NCBI GenBank assembly: GCA_947626485.1
Contig: CANQSG010000021.1
Location: forward strand, 1-17,735
DNA from: an uncultured Clostridia bacterium
GTDB taxonomy: Bacteria; Bacillota; Clostridia; Oscillospirales; Acutalibacteraceae
Direction: 5' to 3'
Length of the DNA: 17,735 nucleotides
Shown: positions 1-6,413 of the stretch, piece by piece
How positions within the stretch are numbered: position 1 is the stretch's first letter
Layout: the number at the start of each line of letters is the position of its first letter
Program-made: the position numbers and the translations under genes
Notes under the pieces: model-generated
The model's database searches: none
Seen by the model: the letters and a program-made list of their open reading frames with translations, nothing else
What the model was told of the DNA's origin: nothing

Positions 1-836
1 CCGCCCTGCGGCGCGGCGGGAAGGAGGCCATCCGCTCCAACGTCGCGATCGTGCGGGTGCTGCGCGGCGCGCTGGAGGAAAGCGGCCTGCCCGCCGACTG
101 CATCGGTTTAGTCGAGGACACCGCGCGCGCCTCGGCGGAGGCCATGATGCGCCTAAACGGCCTGCTCGACGTGCTCATTCCGCGCGGCGGCGCGGGCTTG
201 ATCCGCAGCGTGGTGCAAAATGCGACCGTCCCCGTGATCGAAACGGGGACGGGGAACTGTCATATTTACCTCGACCGGTCTGCCGACCGGAGCATGGCGG
301 TCGAGATCACCTGCAACGCCAAGCTCTCCCGCCCCTCGGTCTGCAACGCGGCGGAGACGCTGCTCGTCCACCGCGAGCAGGCGGAAGCGCTGCTGCCGCT
401 GGTCGCAAGGCGGCTGGCGGACGGCGGCGTCACGCTGCACGTCTGCGAACGCGCGGGGCAGATCTTGCAGGGCGTCTGCGCGACGGTCCCGGCAAGCGAG
501 GCGGACTGGCAGACCGAATACCTCGGGCTTGAAATGGCGGTGCGGGTCGTCGATTCGCTCGACGAGGCCATCGCCCACATCGCGCGGTACGGCACGGGGC
601 ACAGCGAGTGCATCGTCACCTCGGAGCCCGCCCGCGGCGCCCGCTTCCAGCGCGAGGTCGACGCCGCCGCGGTCTACGTCAACGCCTCGACCCGCTTCAC
701 CGACGGCGGCCAGTTCGGCTTCGGCGCCGAGATCGGCATCTCGACCCAAAAGCTCCACGCCCGCGGCCCCATGTCCCTGCGCGAGCTGACCTCTTACCGC
801 TACCTCATCAACGGCAACGGCCAGGTGCGGGAATAA
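1..836 (+). CDS. proA: Gamma-glutamyl phosphate reductase (ProA), 5' end outside the window
   Basis: Partial gene. The frame is open from base 3 and enters the window in mid-protein; the GTG at 51 is internal, because the codons before it encode the family stretch ALRRGGKEAIRSN. ProA is the NADPH-dependent cytosolic enzyme that reduces gamma-glutamyl phosphate to glutamate semialdehyde, the second step of proline synthesis. Visible family signatures are VPVIETGTGNCHIYLD, and the catalytic cysteine in SVCNAAETLLVH (Cys codon at 342-344), which forms the thiohemiacetal. The C-terminal GTGHSECIVT, VYVNASTRFTDGGQFGFGAE and GPMSLRELTSYRY segments are also typical. About 278 residues are present of a usual length near 415. 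The stop codon lies 3 bp from that of the convergent GDPD gene, so no separate terminator fits between them. It is a chromosomal housekeeping gene outside the mobile element. Identification is secure. Confidence 0.96.
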   Translation, partial: ALRRGGKEAIRSNVAIVRVLRGALEESGLPADCIGLVEDTARASAEAMMRLNGLLDVLIPRGGAGLIRSVVQNATVPVIETGTGNCHIYLDRSADRSMAVEITCNAKLSRPSVCNAAETLLVHREQAEALLPLVARRLADGGVTLHVCERAGQILQGVCATVPASEADWQTEYLGLEMAVRVVDSLDEAIAHIARYGTGHSECIVTSEPARGARFQREVDAAAVYVNASTRFTDGGQFGFGAEIGISTQKLHARGPMSLRELTSYRYLINGNGQVRE

Positions 837-839
837 GCC

Positions 840-2654
840 CTATTGCAGCAGCTTGATGAATTCCTGCAGGAGGGTGCTGTATCGGCTGTCGTCGATGCAG
901 GCGCGGGCGAGCTCGACGTCGTCGGTGATGATGTTGTCAACGCCGCGCTCGACCATCTTCGTGATGCTCTCCTTCGTGTTGACCGTCCAGGCGTAGAGCT
1001 GCTTGCCGGCCTTGTGCACCTCGGAAACCAGCGATTTCGAGACGTTCATCGCCTCGACGCTGAAGTGGTCGGCGGCGGTCAGCCGGTTGATGTCTCCGTA
1101 GGCGAGGCTCATGACGTAAACCGTCGGAATGCCGTCGTCGCAGGCCTTCACGCGCTCGAGCACCTCGTAGACCTGCGAGGTGATCACGCAGTCGTCGGCG
1201 AAATTCGCCCGCCGGATCTCGGCGACGACGGCGGCCTCAAAATTCGTTTCGTGCCCGGTCGGCTTGAGCTCGATGTTGAGCTTCATGTCGTTTTCCCGGG
1301 CAAAGGCGATGACGTCGGACAAAAGCGGCATGTGCGTCCCGGCGTAATCCTTGCTGAAAAAGCTTCCGACGTCGAGCTTCGCGATCTCGTCGTAGGTCAG
1401 CTCCCAGCTGTCGGCGTTCACGCCGGCGGTGCGCTTGAAATTCGTGTCGTGGGCGACAAAAATTTTGCCGTCCTTGCTCTGTTGGACGTCGAGCTCCACC
1501 CAGTCGGCGCCCAGCTTTTTTGCGCCCTCGAAGGCGGGCAGCGTGTTTTCCGGGTAATACGCCGAAGCGCCGCGGTGAGCGGTGACCTCCACCGTGCGCA
1601 GATAGGTGACATCGGGGCTGATCTTGCCGGTGGAGAGCAGGAAGCCCAGCGTCAGGCTGCCCGCCGCAAGCAGGCAGCAAAACGTGACGCGCAGCCCTTT
1701 ATAGAGCGTCCGGCGGCGCGGATGTTCCGGAAGCTCCGGCACTTCGACGTGCCGCACGGCCTCGCCGGTCTCCGCCTTGCGCCGATAATAGAGGAAGCCG
1801 ACGCAGCCGTATCCGAGCGGGACGCCGGAGGCGGCGAAGATCGCCAGCGCCAGCACGACGGCGAGCCAGACGGCGGTCGAGCCGATCCAACGCAGCAGAA
1901 AGACGCCCGACAGCAGCTTGCCGACGAGGGACGCCGCCGCGGTCAGCAGCAGCAAAAACACGACGCAGACGACCGCCATGCCGAGCTGCAGCAGCAGAAA
2001 CTCGGCGAAATCGCGCAGGCGTTTGCCCCGGCTTAAGGCGACGCTTTTCCTGCGGGCGTCGGCGAAGGAGCAGCCCTCCAGCGTGAAGTAAAAGAAGGCG
2101 TAGAGCCAGCGGCTGACGAGGACGGTCAGTGCGACGGCGAGCAGCACAAACAGGGCGGAAAGCACCCGGTTCGCCCGGATGTAATCGAGGATGAATTCCG
2201 GGATCGAGATCGAGGTCAGGAAGCCCGACGCGAGGCCGATGTGCACAAAGGGCAGGAGCAGCAGCACCACCGGCACGAGCAGCACGTTTTTCCGGCGGCA
2301 GACCCGCACGGCGTTTTTGGCGGCGAAGCGGACGATCTGCCGGCAGGTGACCCGCTTTTTCTGCACGGCGCAGTCGAGCGCGAAGAGCACGGCGCTGACG
2401 TCGACCATCGCGTAAACGGCGGCCAGCAGCAGAATGACCGCGAGCAGCAAAAGCGTGACCGGCCGCCCGAGGAAGGGCAGCAGGTTTTCGAGCGTCAGGT
2501 AAGAATACCCCGCGAGCCGCATCGCCAACCGAAACGCCCCGAGCAGCAGCGGCGCGAAAAGCAAAACCGACGCGAGCTTGTACAAAACCTCAAACCCCGT
2601 CAGCGCCTTCCCGTTATACCCGACGATCTCCGCAACCCGCTTCAATTTCCGCAT
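840..2654 (-). CDS. Membrane-anchored glycerophosphodiester phosphodiesterase
   Basis: A 604-residue protein starting at the ATG at 2654. A longer frame from a GTG at 2705 begins inside a heptad repeat array, so I rejected it. The first ~340 residues contain several long hydrophobic segments, matching the membrane domain found N-terminal to GDPD in Firmicutes (GPDPase_memb). The catalytic TIM-barrel domain covers about 355-585. It shows HRG (His360, Arg361), the metal ligands in ELD (Glu387, Asp389), His402 in VAHD, and Glu462 in NIELK. The family hydrolyses glycerophosphodiesters to glycerol-3-phosphate and an alcohol. With this topology it probably acts on membrane lipid or teichoic-acid derived diesters; the exact substrate is inference. 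It converges on proA. A GTCCGC/GCGGAC hairpin lies just upstream of the start. Confidence 0.92.
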   Translation of the reverse strand: MRKLKRVAEIVGYNGKALTGFEVLYKLASVLLFAPLLLGAFRLAMRLAGYSYLTLENLLPFLGRPVTLLLLAVILLLAAVYAMVDVSAVLFALDCAVQKKRVTCRQIVRFAAKNAVRVCRRKNVLLVPVVLLLLPFVHIGLASGFLTSISIPEFILDYIRANRVLSALFVLLAVALTVLVSRWLYAFFYFTLEGCSFADARRKSVALSRGKRLRDFAEFLLLQLGMAVVCVVFLLLLTAAASLVGKLLSGVFLLRWIGSTAVWLAVVLALAIFAASGVPLGYGCVGFLYYRRKAETGEAVRHVEVPELPEHPRRRTLYKGLRVTFCCLLAAGSLTLGFLLSTGKISPDVTYLRTVEVTAHRGASAYYPENTLPAFEGAKKLGADWVELDVQQSKDGKIFVAHDTNFKRTAGVNADSWELTYDEIAKLDVGSFFSKDYAGTHMPLLSDVIAFARENDMKLNIELKPTGHETNFEAAVVAEIRRANFADDCVITSQVYEVLERVKACDDGIPTVYVMSLAYGDINRLTAADHFSVEAMNVSKSLVSEVHKAGKQLYAWTVNTKESITKMVERGVDNIITDDVELARACIDDSRYSTLLQEFIKLLQ

Positions 2655-2673
2655 AAATACCCCCGCTTTATCC

Positions 2674-2688
2674 GTCCGCGCAGCGGAC
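2674..2688. repeat. Small hairpin upstream of the GDPD gene (copy 1 of GTCCGC-N3-GCGGAC)
   Basis: Perfect 6-bp inverted repeat GTCCGC and GCGGAC around the 3-base loop GCA, 19 bp before the GDPD start codon. The same stem with loop GAA occurs at 4074-4088, at nearly the same distance upstream of the next minus-strand gene. A shared 5'-leader element or regulator site is possible, but GC-rich short stems also arise by chance. Confidence 0.55.
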
Positions 2689-2700
2689 ACATATAACTTC

Positions 2701-2727
2701 TTCACTCTTCACTCTTCACTCTTCACT
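2701..2727 (-). repeat. Heptad tandem array (GAGTGAA on minus strand), about 3.9 units
   Basis: Plus strand reads TTCACTC three times, then TTCACT, with perfect 7-bp periodicity. It directly abuts the long palindrome at 2728-2769. The same heptad in the opposite orientation forms a second array at 4135-4169. It is neither CRISPR-like (no spacers) nor coding. Confidence 0.85.
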
Positions 2728-2769
2728 ACGATTGAAAGCGTCGCTCTAACGAGTGATGCTTTCAATCGT
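2728..2769. repeat. 19-bp-stem palindromic element overlapping the oxidoreductase stop codon
   Basis: Arms 2728-2746 and 2751-2769 pair over 19 bp around the tetraloop TAAC. The outer core is CGATTGAAAGC against GCTTTCAATCG. Two of the pairs are G-U when the plus strand is the RNA; in the minus-strand RNA they become C-A mismatches. The TGA stop of the oxidoreductase (2762-2764) lies in the right arm. No T-run follows on either strand, so it is not a classical terminator. It looks like a dispersed palindromic repeat, or a 3' processing or stabilising structure. Confidence 0.75.
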
Positions 2770-4051
2770 TATATTCTATCGTATCATCGCTGACCTCCGG
2801 CACGTCGCCGTCGTCGAAATGCAAAACGACGTTTTGCGCCGCCAGCGTTTGCTGCAGCAGGGAAACGTCGATCTCGCCGACAGGCACTTGCCCGTCGATC
2901 GCCAGGCACGCCGCGACGCCTGCCGCCTGGCCGGTGAGGATGGCGGGCGGAATGACCCGCAGCACGTCCCACGCGTACCCGTCCCCCGCCGCGCAGCGGC
3001 CGCAGGTCAGCAGGTTGGGCGCGTGGCGGTTGTAGAGGGTGCGATAGGGGATTTCGTATAAATAATCCCGCCGGTCGAAGTCGCAAATGGCGCCGACCGA
3101 ATCGGCAAAATGCCGGTAGGTGTCGCTTTCCTGCAAAACGTATTCCCCGGCGATGCGGCGGGAGGTGCGGAACTGGCACATGCCGGGCAGCACCGCCACG
3201 TCCCGCGTTTTGCGGTCGTCCGATTTCAGCTTTTCGAGCAGCTCGAGCTGGTTTTCGACGACGTAGCGGGTGACGTCGGCAGGGTCGCCGCCGAAATAGG
3301 GTGCGACGCCGTCGGGGTGGCCGTCGCCGTAGAGGTTGGCGTTTCCGCCGGAGCAGTATTGATAGGCGCGGCCGATCTCGCCGCGTTCCGCCGCTTTCCG
3401 GCAGGAATCCAGCGTGATCTTGTAGCCGGTGTAGGTGTGAAAATTGCCGCGTTCGATGGTCGGCACCCCCGCGCGGGTCAGCAGGTCGCCGTCGCCGCTC
3501 GCGTCGATGAACTGTTCGGCGGTGTAATAGCGCCCGCCCGCCTTGTTTTCGACGACGACCCCGGCGATGCGCCCGTCCTCGGTCACGGCGCGCGAGACAA
3601 TGCTGTCAAACAGCAGCGTCACGCCTTCATTGCGGCAGAGCTCGGTTAAGGTCAAGGCGAAGATTTCGGCGGAAAACCGGGCGGCGTAGCGCGGCGGCTT
3701 CTTGCCCGCCGCCGCATATTCCCGCAGTTTTTCGGCGGGGATCTGTCCGTTTTGAAAATCCGCCGGGACGTCGCCGTAGCCGTACCGCAGCGACAGGCGC
3801 AGGAATTCCTCCGCCATGCCGAAGATGATCTGCTTGCCTCTGCCGTTGCACATCGGGACGAAAAAGTTGATCAGCCCCAACGTCGCAAGGCCGCCTAACT
3901 TGAGCGATTTTTCGACCAGCAGCACCCGCTTGCCCGCGCGCGCCGCCGCCACCGCCGCCGCGCACCCCGCGACGCCGCCGCCCGCCACCAGCAGGTCGTA
4001 ATGCCCCGCCGGGGAATAGGTTTGCGAAATGGTTATCGGTTGGTTGTTCAT
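2762..4051 (-). CDS. FAD-dependent oxidoreductase (FAD_oxidored family)
   Basis: A 429-residue protein. The ATG at 4051 is preceded by AGAGGTG at good spacing. The N-terminus carries a dinucleotide-binding Rossmann motif: YDLLVAGGGVAGCAAAVAAA (about 18-37) with Glu47 at the end of the second strand in VLLVEKS, typical of FAD binding. A second FAD contact is FIDASGDGDLLTRAGVP in the middle, the analogue of the usual DATGDAD signature. The C-terminal part NLLTCGRCAAGDGYAWDVLRV followed by TGQAAGVAACLA is also typical of the family. Many members are secreted or cytosolic flavoproteins of unknown substrate; nothing here identifies one. No signal peptide is seen. The last codons and stop run into a long palindrome, so the C-terminus may have been altered by insertion of that repeat. 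Confidence 0.88.
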   Translation of the reverse strand: MNNQPITISQTYSPAGHYDLLVAGGGVAGCAAAVAAARAGKRVLLVEKSLKLGGLATLGLINFFVPMCNGRGKQIIFGMAEEFLRLSLRYGYGDVPADFQNGQIPAEKLREYAAAGKKPPRYAARFSAEIFALTLTELCRNEGVTLLFDSIVSRAVTEDGRIAGVVVENKAGGRYYTAEQFIDASGDGDLLTRAGVPTIERGNFHTYTGYKITLDSCRKAAERGEIGRAYQYCSGGNANLYGDGHPDGVAPYFGGDPADVTRYVVENQLELLEKLKSDDRKTRDVAVLPGMCQFRTSRRIAGEYVLQESDTYRHFADSVGAICDFDRRDYLYEIPYRTLYNRHAPNLLTCGRCAAGDGYAWDVLRVIPPAILTGQAAGVAACLAIDGQVPVGEIDVSLLQQTLAAQNVVLHFDDGDVPEVSDDTIEYND

Positions 4052-4073
4052 CTGGCACCTCTGTTTTTGATTT

Positions 4074-4088
4074 GTCCGCGAAGCGGAC
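4074..4088. repeat. Small hairpin upstream of the oxidoreductase gene (copy 2 of GTCCGC-N3-GCGGAC)
   Basis: Perfect 6-bp stem with loop GAA, 22 bp before the oxidoreductase start codon; it is the twin of 2674-2688. On the plus strand it is followed by GTTATTTTTTT, so it could also act as an intrinsic terminator for rightward transcription. Confidence 0.5.
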
Positions 4089-4134
4089 GTTATTTTTTTC
4101 GCGGTTGATTTCTGCCGGGATCGGCAGGGGAACT

Positions 4135-4169
4135 AAGTGAAAAGTGAAGAGTGATGAGTGAAGAGTGAA
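4135..4169 (+). repeat. Heptad tandem array (GAGTGAA), 5 units
   Basis: Units AAGTGAA, AAGTGAA, GAGTGAT, GAGTGAA and GAGTGAA follow at an exact 7-bp period. This is the same heptad as at 2701-2727 but on the opposite strand. It is followed within 6 bp by the hairpin at 4175-4211. Confidence 0.85.
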
Positions 4170-4174
4170 GAAGT

Positions 4175-4211
4175 AAAATCGGCAGTCCTCAATTTGAGGA
4201 CTGCCGATTTT
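4175..4211. terminator. Bidirectional intrinsic terminator
   Basis: Perfect 16-bp stem (4175-4190 with 4196-4211) and a 5-base loop. The stem starts with AAAA and ends with TTTT, so it can stop transcription in both directions. It would end the leftward integrase transcript before it reaches the chromosomal oxidoreductase gene. Confidence 0.75.
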
Positions 4212-4360
4212 GGTGGAGACGGAGGGGACTTTAGAGGGGTGTTTTTGCTCTTTTGCGGCTGGTTCCTCTCGCTCTCGGCAAGTCCGGGGAAGCCCTTGTT
4301 TTCGGGCTTTTTGGGGGATTGCTTTAATTTTTCTATTTTTCTTTTGGGGGCGGGATTTCG

Positions 4361-4393
4361 GAAATTCGTCCGAAATTCGTACGCGATTCGCAC
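4361..4393. repeat. Three tandem 11-bp repeats, possible integrase arm sites
   Basis: GAAATTCGTCC, GAAATTCGTAC and GCGATTCGCAC follow each other at exactly 11-bp period, about one helical turn, between the integrase stop and the presumed junction. Tyrosine integrases with an N-terminal arm-binding domain (lambda, Tn916) bind short direct repeats in such positions. Function is inference from position and spacing. Confidence 0.45.
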
Positions 4394-4463
4394 GCGCGGC
4401 GACCGTTTTCCGGGGGCGGTCGGCGGGGGAAAAATCCGCGTCTTGCGAGCGGGTCGCGAGCGG

Positions 4464-5582
4464 TCAGATCGATTCGAGGATCCGCACGGCGCGCTCTTCC
4501 TCGCGGGGGTAAAGGTGCGCGTAGGTCGACCAGGTCGTCTCGACGTTCGAGTGCCCGAGGCGGCGGGCGATCTCCTGAATGTTGATCCCCTCGTTGATGA
4601 GCAGCGTCGCGTGCGTATGCCGGAAATCGTGCACACGGATTCGCGGCAGACCGGCGGCGTCGGCAAACTGATTGTTGCGGTTCATGATCGCGGTGTCGGA
4701 CAGCACGGCGGGACCGCCGCAGACCCGGAAATCGTCGCTGAACCCGCGGCACTGTTTCTGGCGCTCGCGGTGCGCTTCCAAAATCTTCATCAGCTGCGCC
4801 GGCATCTGCAGATCCCGGTAGGACGAGCGGTTCTTCGGCGGCGTTTCTTCATAGCACCCTTTGACCTTCTGCGCGATCGACCGCCGGACGTGGATCACGT
4901 TGCCTTCGACGTCCGACCATTTTAACGCGTTGATCTCGCCCTTGCGCATGCCGGTGTAAAACGCGATGCAGAAAAACACGTAAAACCCGCAGTCGGTCAG
5001 GGTCGTCGCGCGCTGCTCGGCGACGGCGATAAACCGCCGGAACTGCTCGACGGTGTAATAGTGCAGCGTTTCCTGCGGCGTCGCGAAATCGTAGGCGTCT
5101 TTGAACCCGCCGAGGGCGAGCAGCGGATTCTTCGGGATGTATTCCATCTTCACGGCGTAGTTGAGCAGGCAGCGGAATTCCCGGTAGATGTTGTTTTTCG
5201 TCGTGACTTTGAGATCGCGCTCGGCGATCTGCGTCTTCCAATCCTGCAACAGCTTCGTCGTCAGCTTGTCGATGCGCCGATCGCCGACGAGCGGCAGGAC
5301 GTCGTGCTTCAAAATGCGTTCCGATTTTTCGAGCGACGAGCGGCGCAGCTCGTGCGACTTGACCGTGATAAATTCGCCGAAGAGCTGCTGCACGGTCATG
5401 CTGCAGGGCGCCTTGCGCTCCCCGACCTCGCGCTGCAGCTGCATTTCGACCTGCTTTGCCTCTGCCGCGCCGTAGACCGTCCGGCTGACCTTTTTGTGGT
5501 TGCCCTGCGCGTCGGTAAAGCTGACAAAGACCCGGTACTGATACCGGCCGTCCTTTTGCTTGTCTTGCTTGTAAATGGGCAT
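4464..5582 (-). CDS. int: Tyrosine site-specific recombinase (integrase)
   Basis: A 372-residue protein; the ATG at 5582 follows AAGGA at 10 bp. Layout: N-terminal arm-binding-like segment (about 1-55, rich in basic and beta-prone residues, YQYRVFVSFTD); SAM-like core-binding domain (about 60-160); catalytic domain (about 170-372). The full catalytic set is visible: Arg213 in TGMRKGEINAL, Lys250 in PPKNRSSYR, His318 and Arg321 in HDFRHTHATLL, His344 in RRLGHSN, and nucleophile Tyr354 in TYAHLYP. It is therefore intact and probably active. It catalyses integration and, with an excisionase, excision of the element between att sites. It reads outward toward the chromosome, as at the left end of many prophages and integrative elements. 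An inverted repeat and a third related half-site upstream (5587-5637) could control it. Confidence 0.96.
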   Translation of the reverse strand: MPIYKQDKQKDGRYQYRVFVSFTDAQGNHKKVSRTVYGAAEAKQVEMQLQREVGERKAPCSMTVQQLFGEFITVKSHELRRSSLEKSERILKHDVLPLVGDRRIDKLTTKLLQDWKTQIAERDLKVTTKNNIYREFRCLLNYAVKMEYIPKNPLLALGGFKDAYDFATPQETLHYYTVEQFRRFIAVAEQRATTLTDCGFYVFFCIAFYTGMRKGEINALKWSDVEGNVIHVRRSIAQKVKGCYEETPPKNRSSYRDLQMPAQLMKILEAHRERQKQCRGFSDDFRVCGGPAVLSDTAIMNRNNQFADAAGLPRIRVHDFRHTHATLLINEGINIQEIARRLGHSNVETTWSTYAHLYPREEERAVRILESI

Positions 5583-5586
5583 ACAA

Positions 5587-5637
5587 ACACCGTCCTTGCA
5601 TTTTTCGGGACGGCGTGGTATAATAAAGACGCCGTCC
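5587..5637. promoter_or_regulatory. Inverted repeat plus third half-site before the integrase (operator candidate)
   Basis: GGACGGCGT (5608-5616) and ACGCCGTCC (5629-5637) form a perfect 9-bp inverted repeat that brackets the -10 box of a rightward promoter. A third copy with one mismatch, ACACCGTCC (5587-5595), overlaps the integrase ribosome site. A regulator binding all three could control both the integrase and the rightward transcript. The binding protein is unknown. Confidence 0.5.
5596..5624 (+). promoter_or_regulatory. Rightward sigma-A promoter with extended -10
   Basis: TTGCAT, 17-bp spacer, TATAAT, with TG one base before the -10 (TGGTATAAT). The expected start is near 5631. No plus-strand gene with a ribosome site follows; an intrinsic terminator begins about 37 bp later. 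Confidence 0.65.
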
Positions 5638-5711
5638 GGTTTTTATAATGAGAGTGGGATGGCAAACGGTTCCGCATGGTGTTGCAGCACTGTGCGGGAC
5701 TTCTTTTTATT
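5631..5711 (+). ncRNA. Candidate small RNA divergent from the integrase
   Basis: A transcript of about 80 nt is predicted between the extended -10 promoter at 5596-5624 and a strong terminator. The terminator stem is 14 bp (5668-5681 with 5688-5701, four G-U pairs, loop TTGCAG), followed by TCTTTTTATTT. The ATG codons inside lack a ribosome site. The T-tract ends at the stop codon of the convergent HicB gene. A regulatory RNA of the integrase region is one reading; a short leader transcript is another. No known RNA family is recognised. Confidence 0.45.
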
Positions 5712-5971
5712 TAAGCGCCGAGCGGGCTGTCGACCGCGATCATCGCAACGCGCTCATTCTGCGCCGGGCGCAGCTGCTCCGGCGGCGTCGGCGGCGGGAC
5801 TTTTTCACCGTCCGCGCGCAGACCGTCCAGCGCGGCTTTGAGCAGCTCGCGGGCGCTCGCCAGCGCGTCGGCGTCATTTTCGCCGCAGGTCGCGCAGCCG
5901 AGATCGGGGAACGTGACGGCGATTTCCTGCCCCGGCGCATAGGTCAATATCGCGGGGTAACAATGCTTCAT
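5711..5971 (-). CDS. hicB: HicB-like antitoxin, no HicA partner beside it
   Basis: An 86-residue protein starting at the ATG at 5971 (AAAGGA upstream); the longer reading to 6088 has no family similarity. The stretch YPAILTYAPGQEIAVTFPDL followed by CATCGENDADALASARELL matches the HicB partial RNase-H fold. The remainder (GEKVPPPTPPEQLRP) matches the C-terminal tail of the many short HicB-like proteins in Firmicutes. Classical HicB neutralises the mRNA-cleaving HicA and represses the operon. No hicA-size reading frame adjoins it; the gene 17 bp upstream is DUF2442. It may be an orphan antitoxin or a regulator. No DNA-binding tail (HTH or RHH) is obvious. Confidence 0.8.
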   Translation of the reverse strand: MKHCYPAILTYAPGQEIAVTFPDLGCATCGENDADALASARELLKAALDGLRADGEKVPPPTPPEQLRPAQNERVAMIAVDSPLGA

Positions 5972-5988
5972 CTGGCATGATCCTTTCT

Positions 5989-6339
5989 TCACGCGAGCGG
6001 GCGGCTGTCGAGATAGCAGGTGTCGGAACTGAGGTCGATTTTGTTGTTCCAGACCTCGCGGCTGTCGATCGCCGGGTCGATGTCCCAAGCCACGCTGTGG
6101 GTGTCGTCGAGATAGACGCGGGCAAACCGGGCGCGATCGGCGAGCGGCTCGAAGACCGTGCCGGGCAGCAGCAGCGGGGCGACGTCAAAGAGGCGGCGCT
6201 CCCCGTTGTCAAAGCAGAGCGTCAACGTGTAGTCCGGGTTGGCGGTCACCTGCGTGACGGTGCGCCGTCCGGCGGCAAAATAATCGGCGGTGCGGGCGTC
6301 AAACCCGCGGGCGCGATAAAAAGCGGCGTCGCGTTTCAT
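5989..6339 (-). CDS. DUF2442 family protein
   Basis: A 116-residue protein. The ATG at 6339 follows GGGGGAA; the longer frame to 6465 overlaps the repressor gene and lacks a ribosome site. The core VTANPDYTLTLCFDNGERRLFDV followed by PLLLPGTVFEPLAD and VAWDIDPAIDSREVWNNKIDLS is characteristic of DUF2442. Members often sit beside RelE-like or DUF4160 toxins and are regarded as antitoxin-like, but no such toxin adjoins this one. It probably forms a two-gene leftward operon with the HicB-like gene. A LexA-type palindrome at 6377-6388 lies 38 bp upstream of the start. Biochemical function is unknown. Confidence 0.85.
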   Translation of the reverse strand: MKRDAAFYRARGFDARTADYFAAGRRTVTQVTANPDYTLTLCFDNGERRLFDVAPLLLPGTVFEPLADRARFARVYLDDTHSVAWDIDPAIDSREVWNNKIDLSSDTCYLDSRPLA

Positions 6340-6376
6340 ATTCTTCCCCCTTTCCGATGTCTTTTTCCCGCGCCCC

Positions 6377-6388
6377 GAACATTTGTTC
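6377..6388. promoter_or_regulatory. SOS (LexA/DinR) box candidate
   Basis: GAACATTTGTTC is a perfect match to the Gram-positive LexA core GAAC-N4-GTTC, and the preceding C gives CGAAC as in the consensus. It lies between the repressor stop and the DUF2442 start. The core has eight fixed bases, so one chance hit in a window of this size is not very rare; its intergenic position raises its value. Confidence 0.5.
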
Positions 6389-6413
6389 TCTATGGATCCT
6401 TCCCGCGCGGGGG

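Larger units (their letters stand above)
4052..4463. other. Gene-free boundary region, candidate attL of the mobile element
   Basis: These 412 bp separate chromosomal genes from the integrase and contain no convincing gene. From left to right they hold a GTCCGC hairpin (4074-4088), a CTGCCG/CGGCAG stem (4112-4127), a heptad array (4135-4169), a strong terminator hairpin (4175-4211), and three 11-bp direct repeats (4361-4393). The integrase end and the absence of phage genes to the left suggest that the left attachment site lies here. The core sequence cannot be named without the right end of the element. Confidence 0.5.

Noticed and set aside
843..2036. A 397-codon plus-strand frame across the GDPD gene
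   Set aside because: It is antisense to a complete GDPD catalytic domain and has no ribosome site.
2701..2727. Heptad array considered as CRISPR
   Set aside because: Units are contiguous 7-mers without spacers, and no cas genes are present.
4133..4666. Minus-strand frame in the integrase-proximal gap
   Set aside because: Its start lies inside the integrase gene in another frame, it reads through the heptad array and terminator, and it has no family character.
5648..5980. Plus-strand frame starting inside the candidate small RNA
   Set aside because: It has no ribosome site, runs through a strong terminator and then lies opposite the HicB-like gene.
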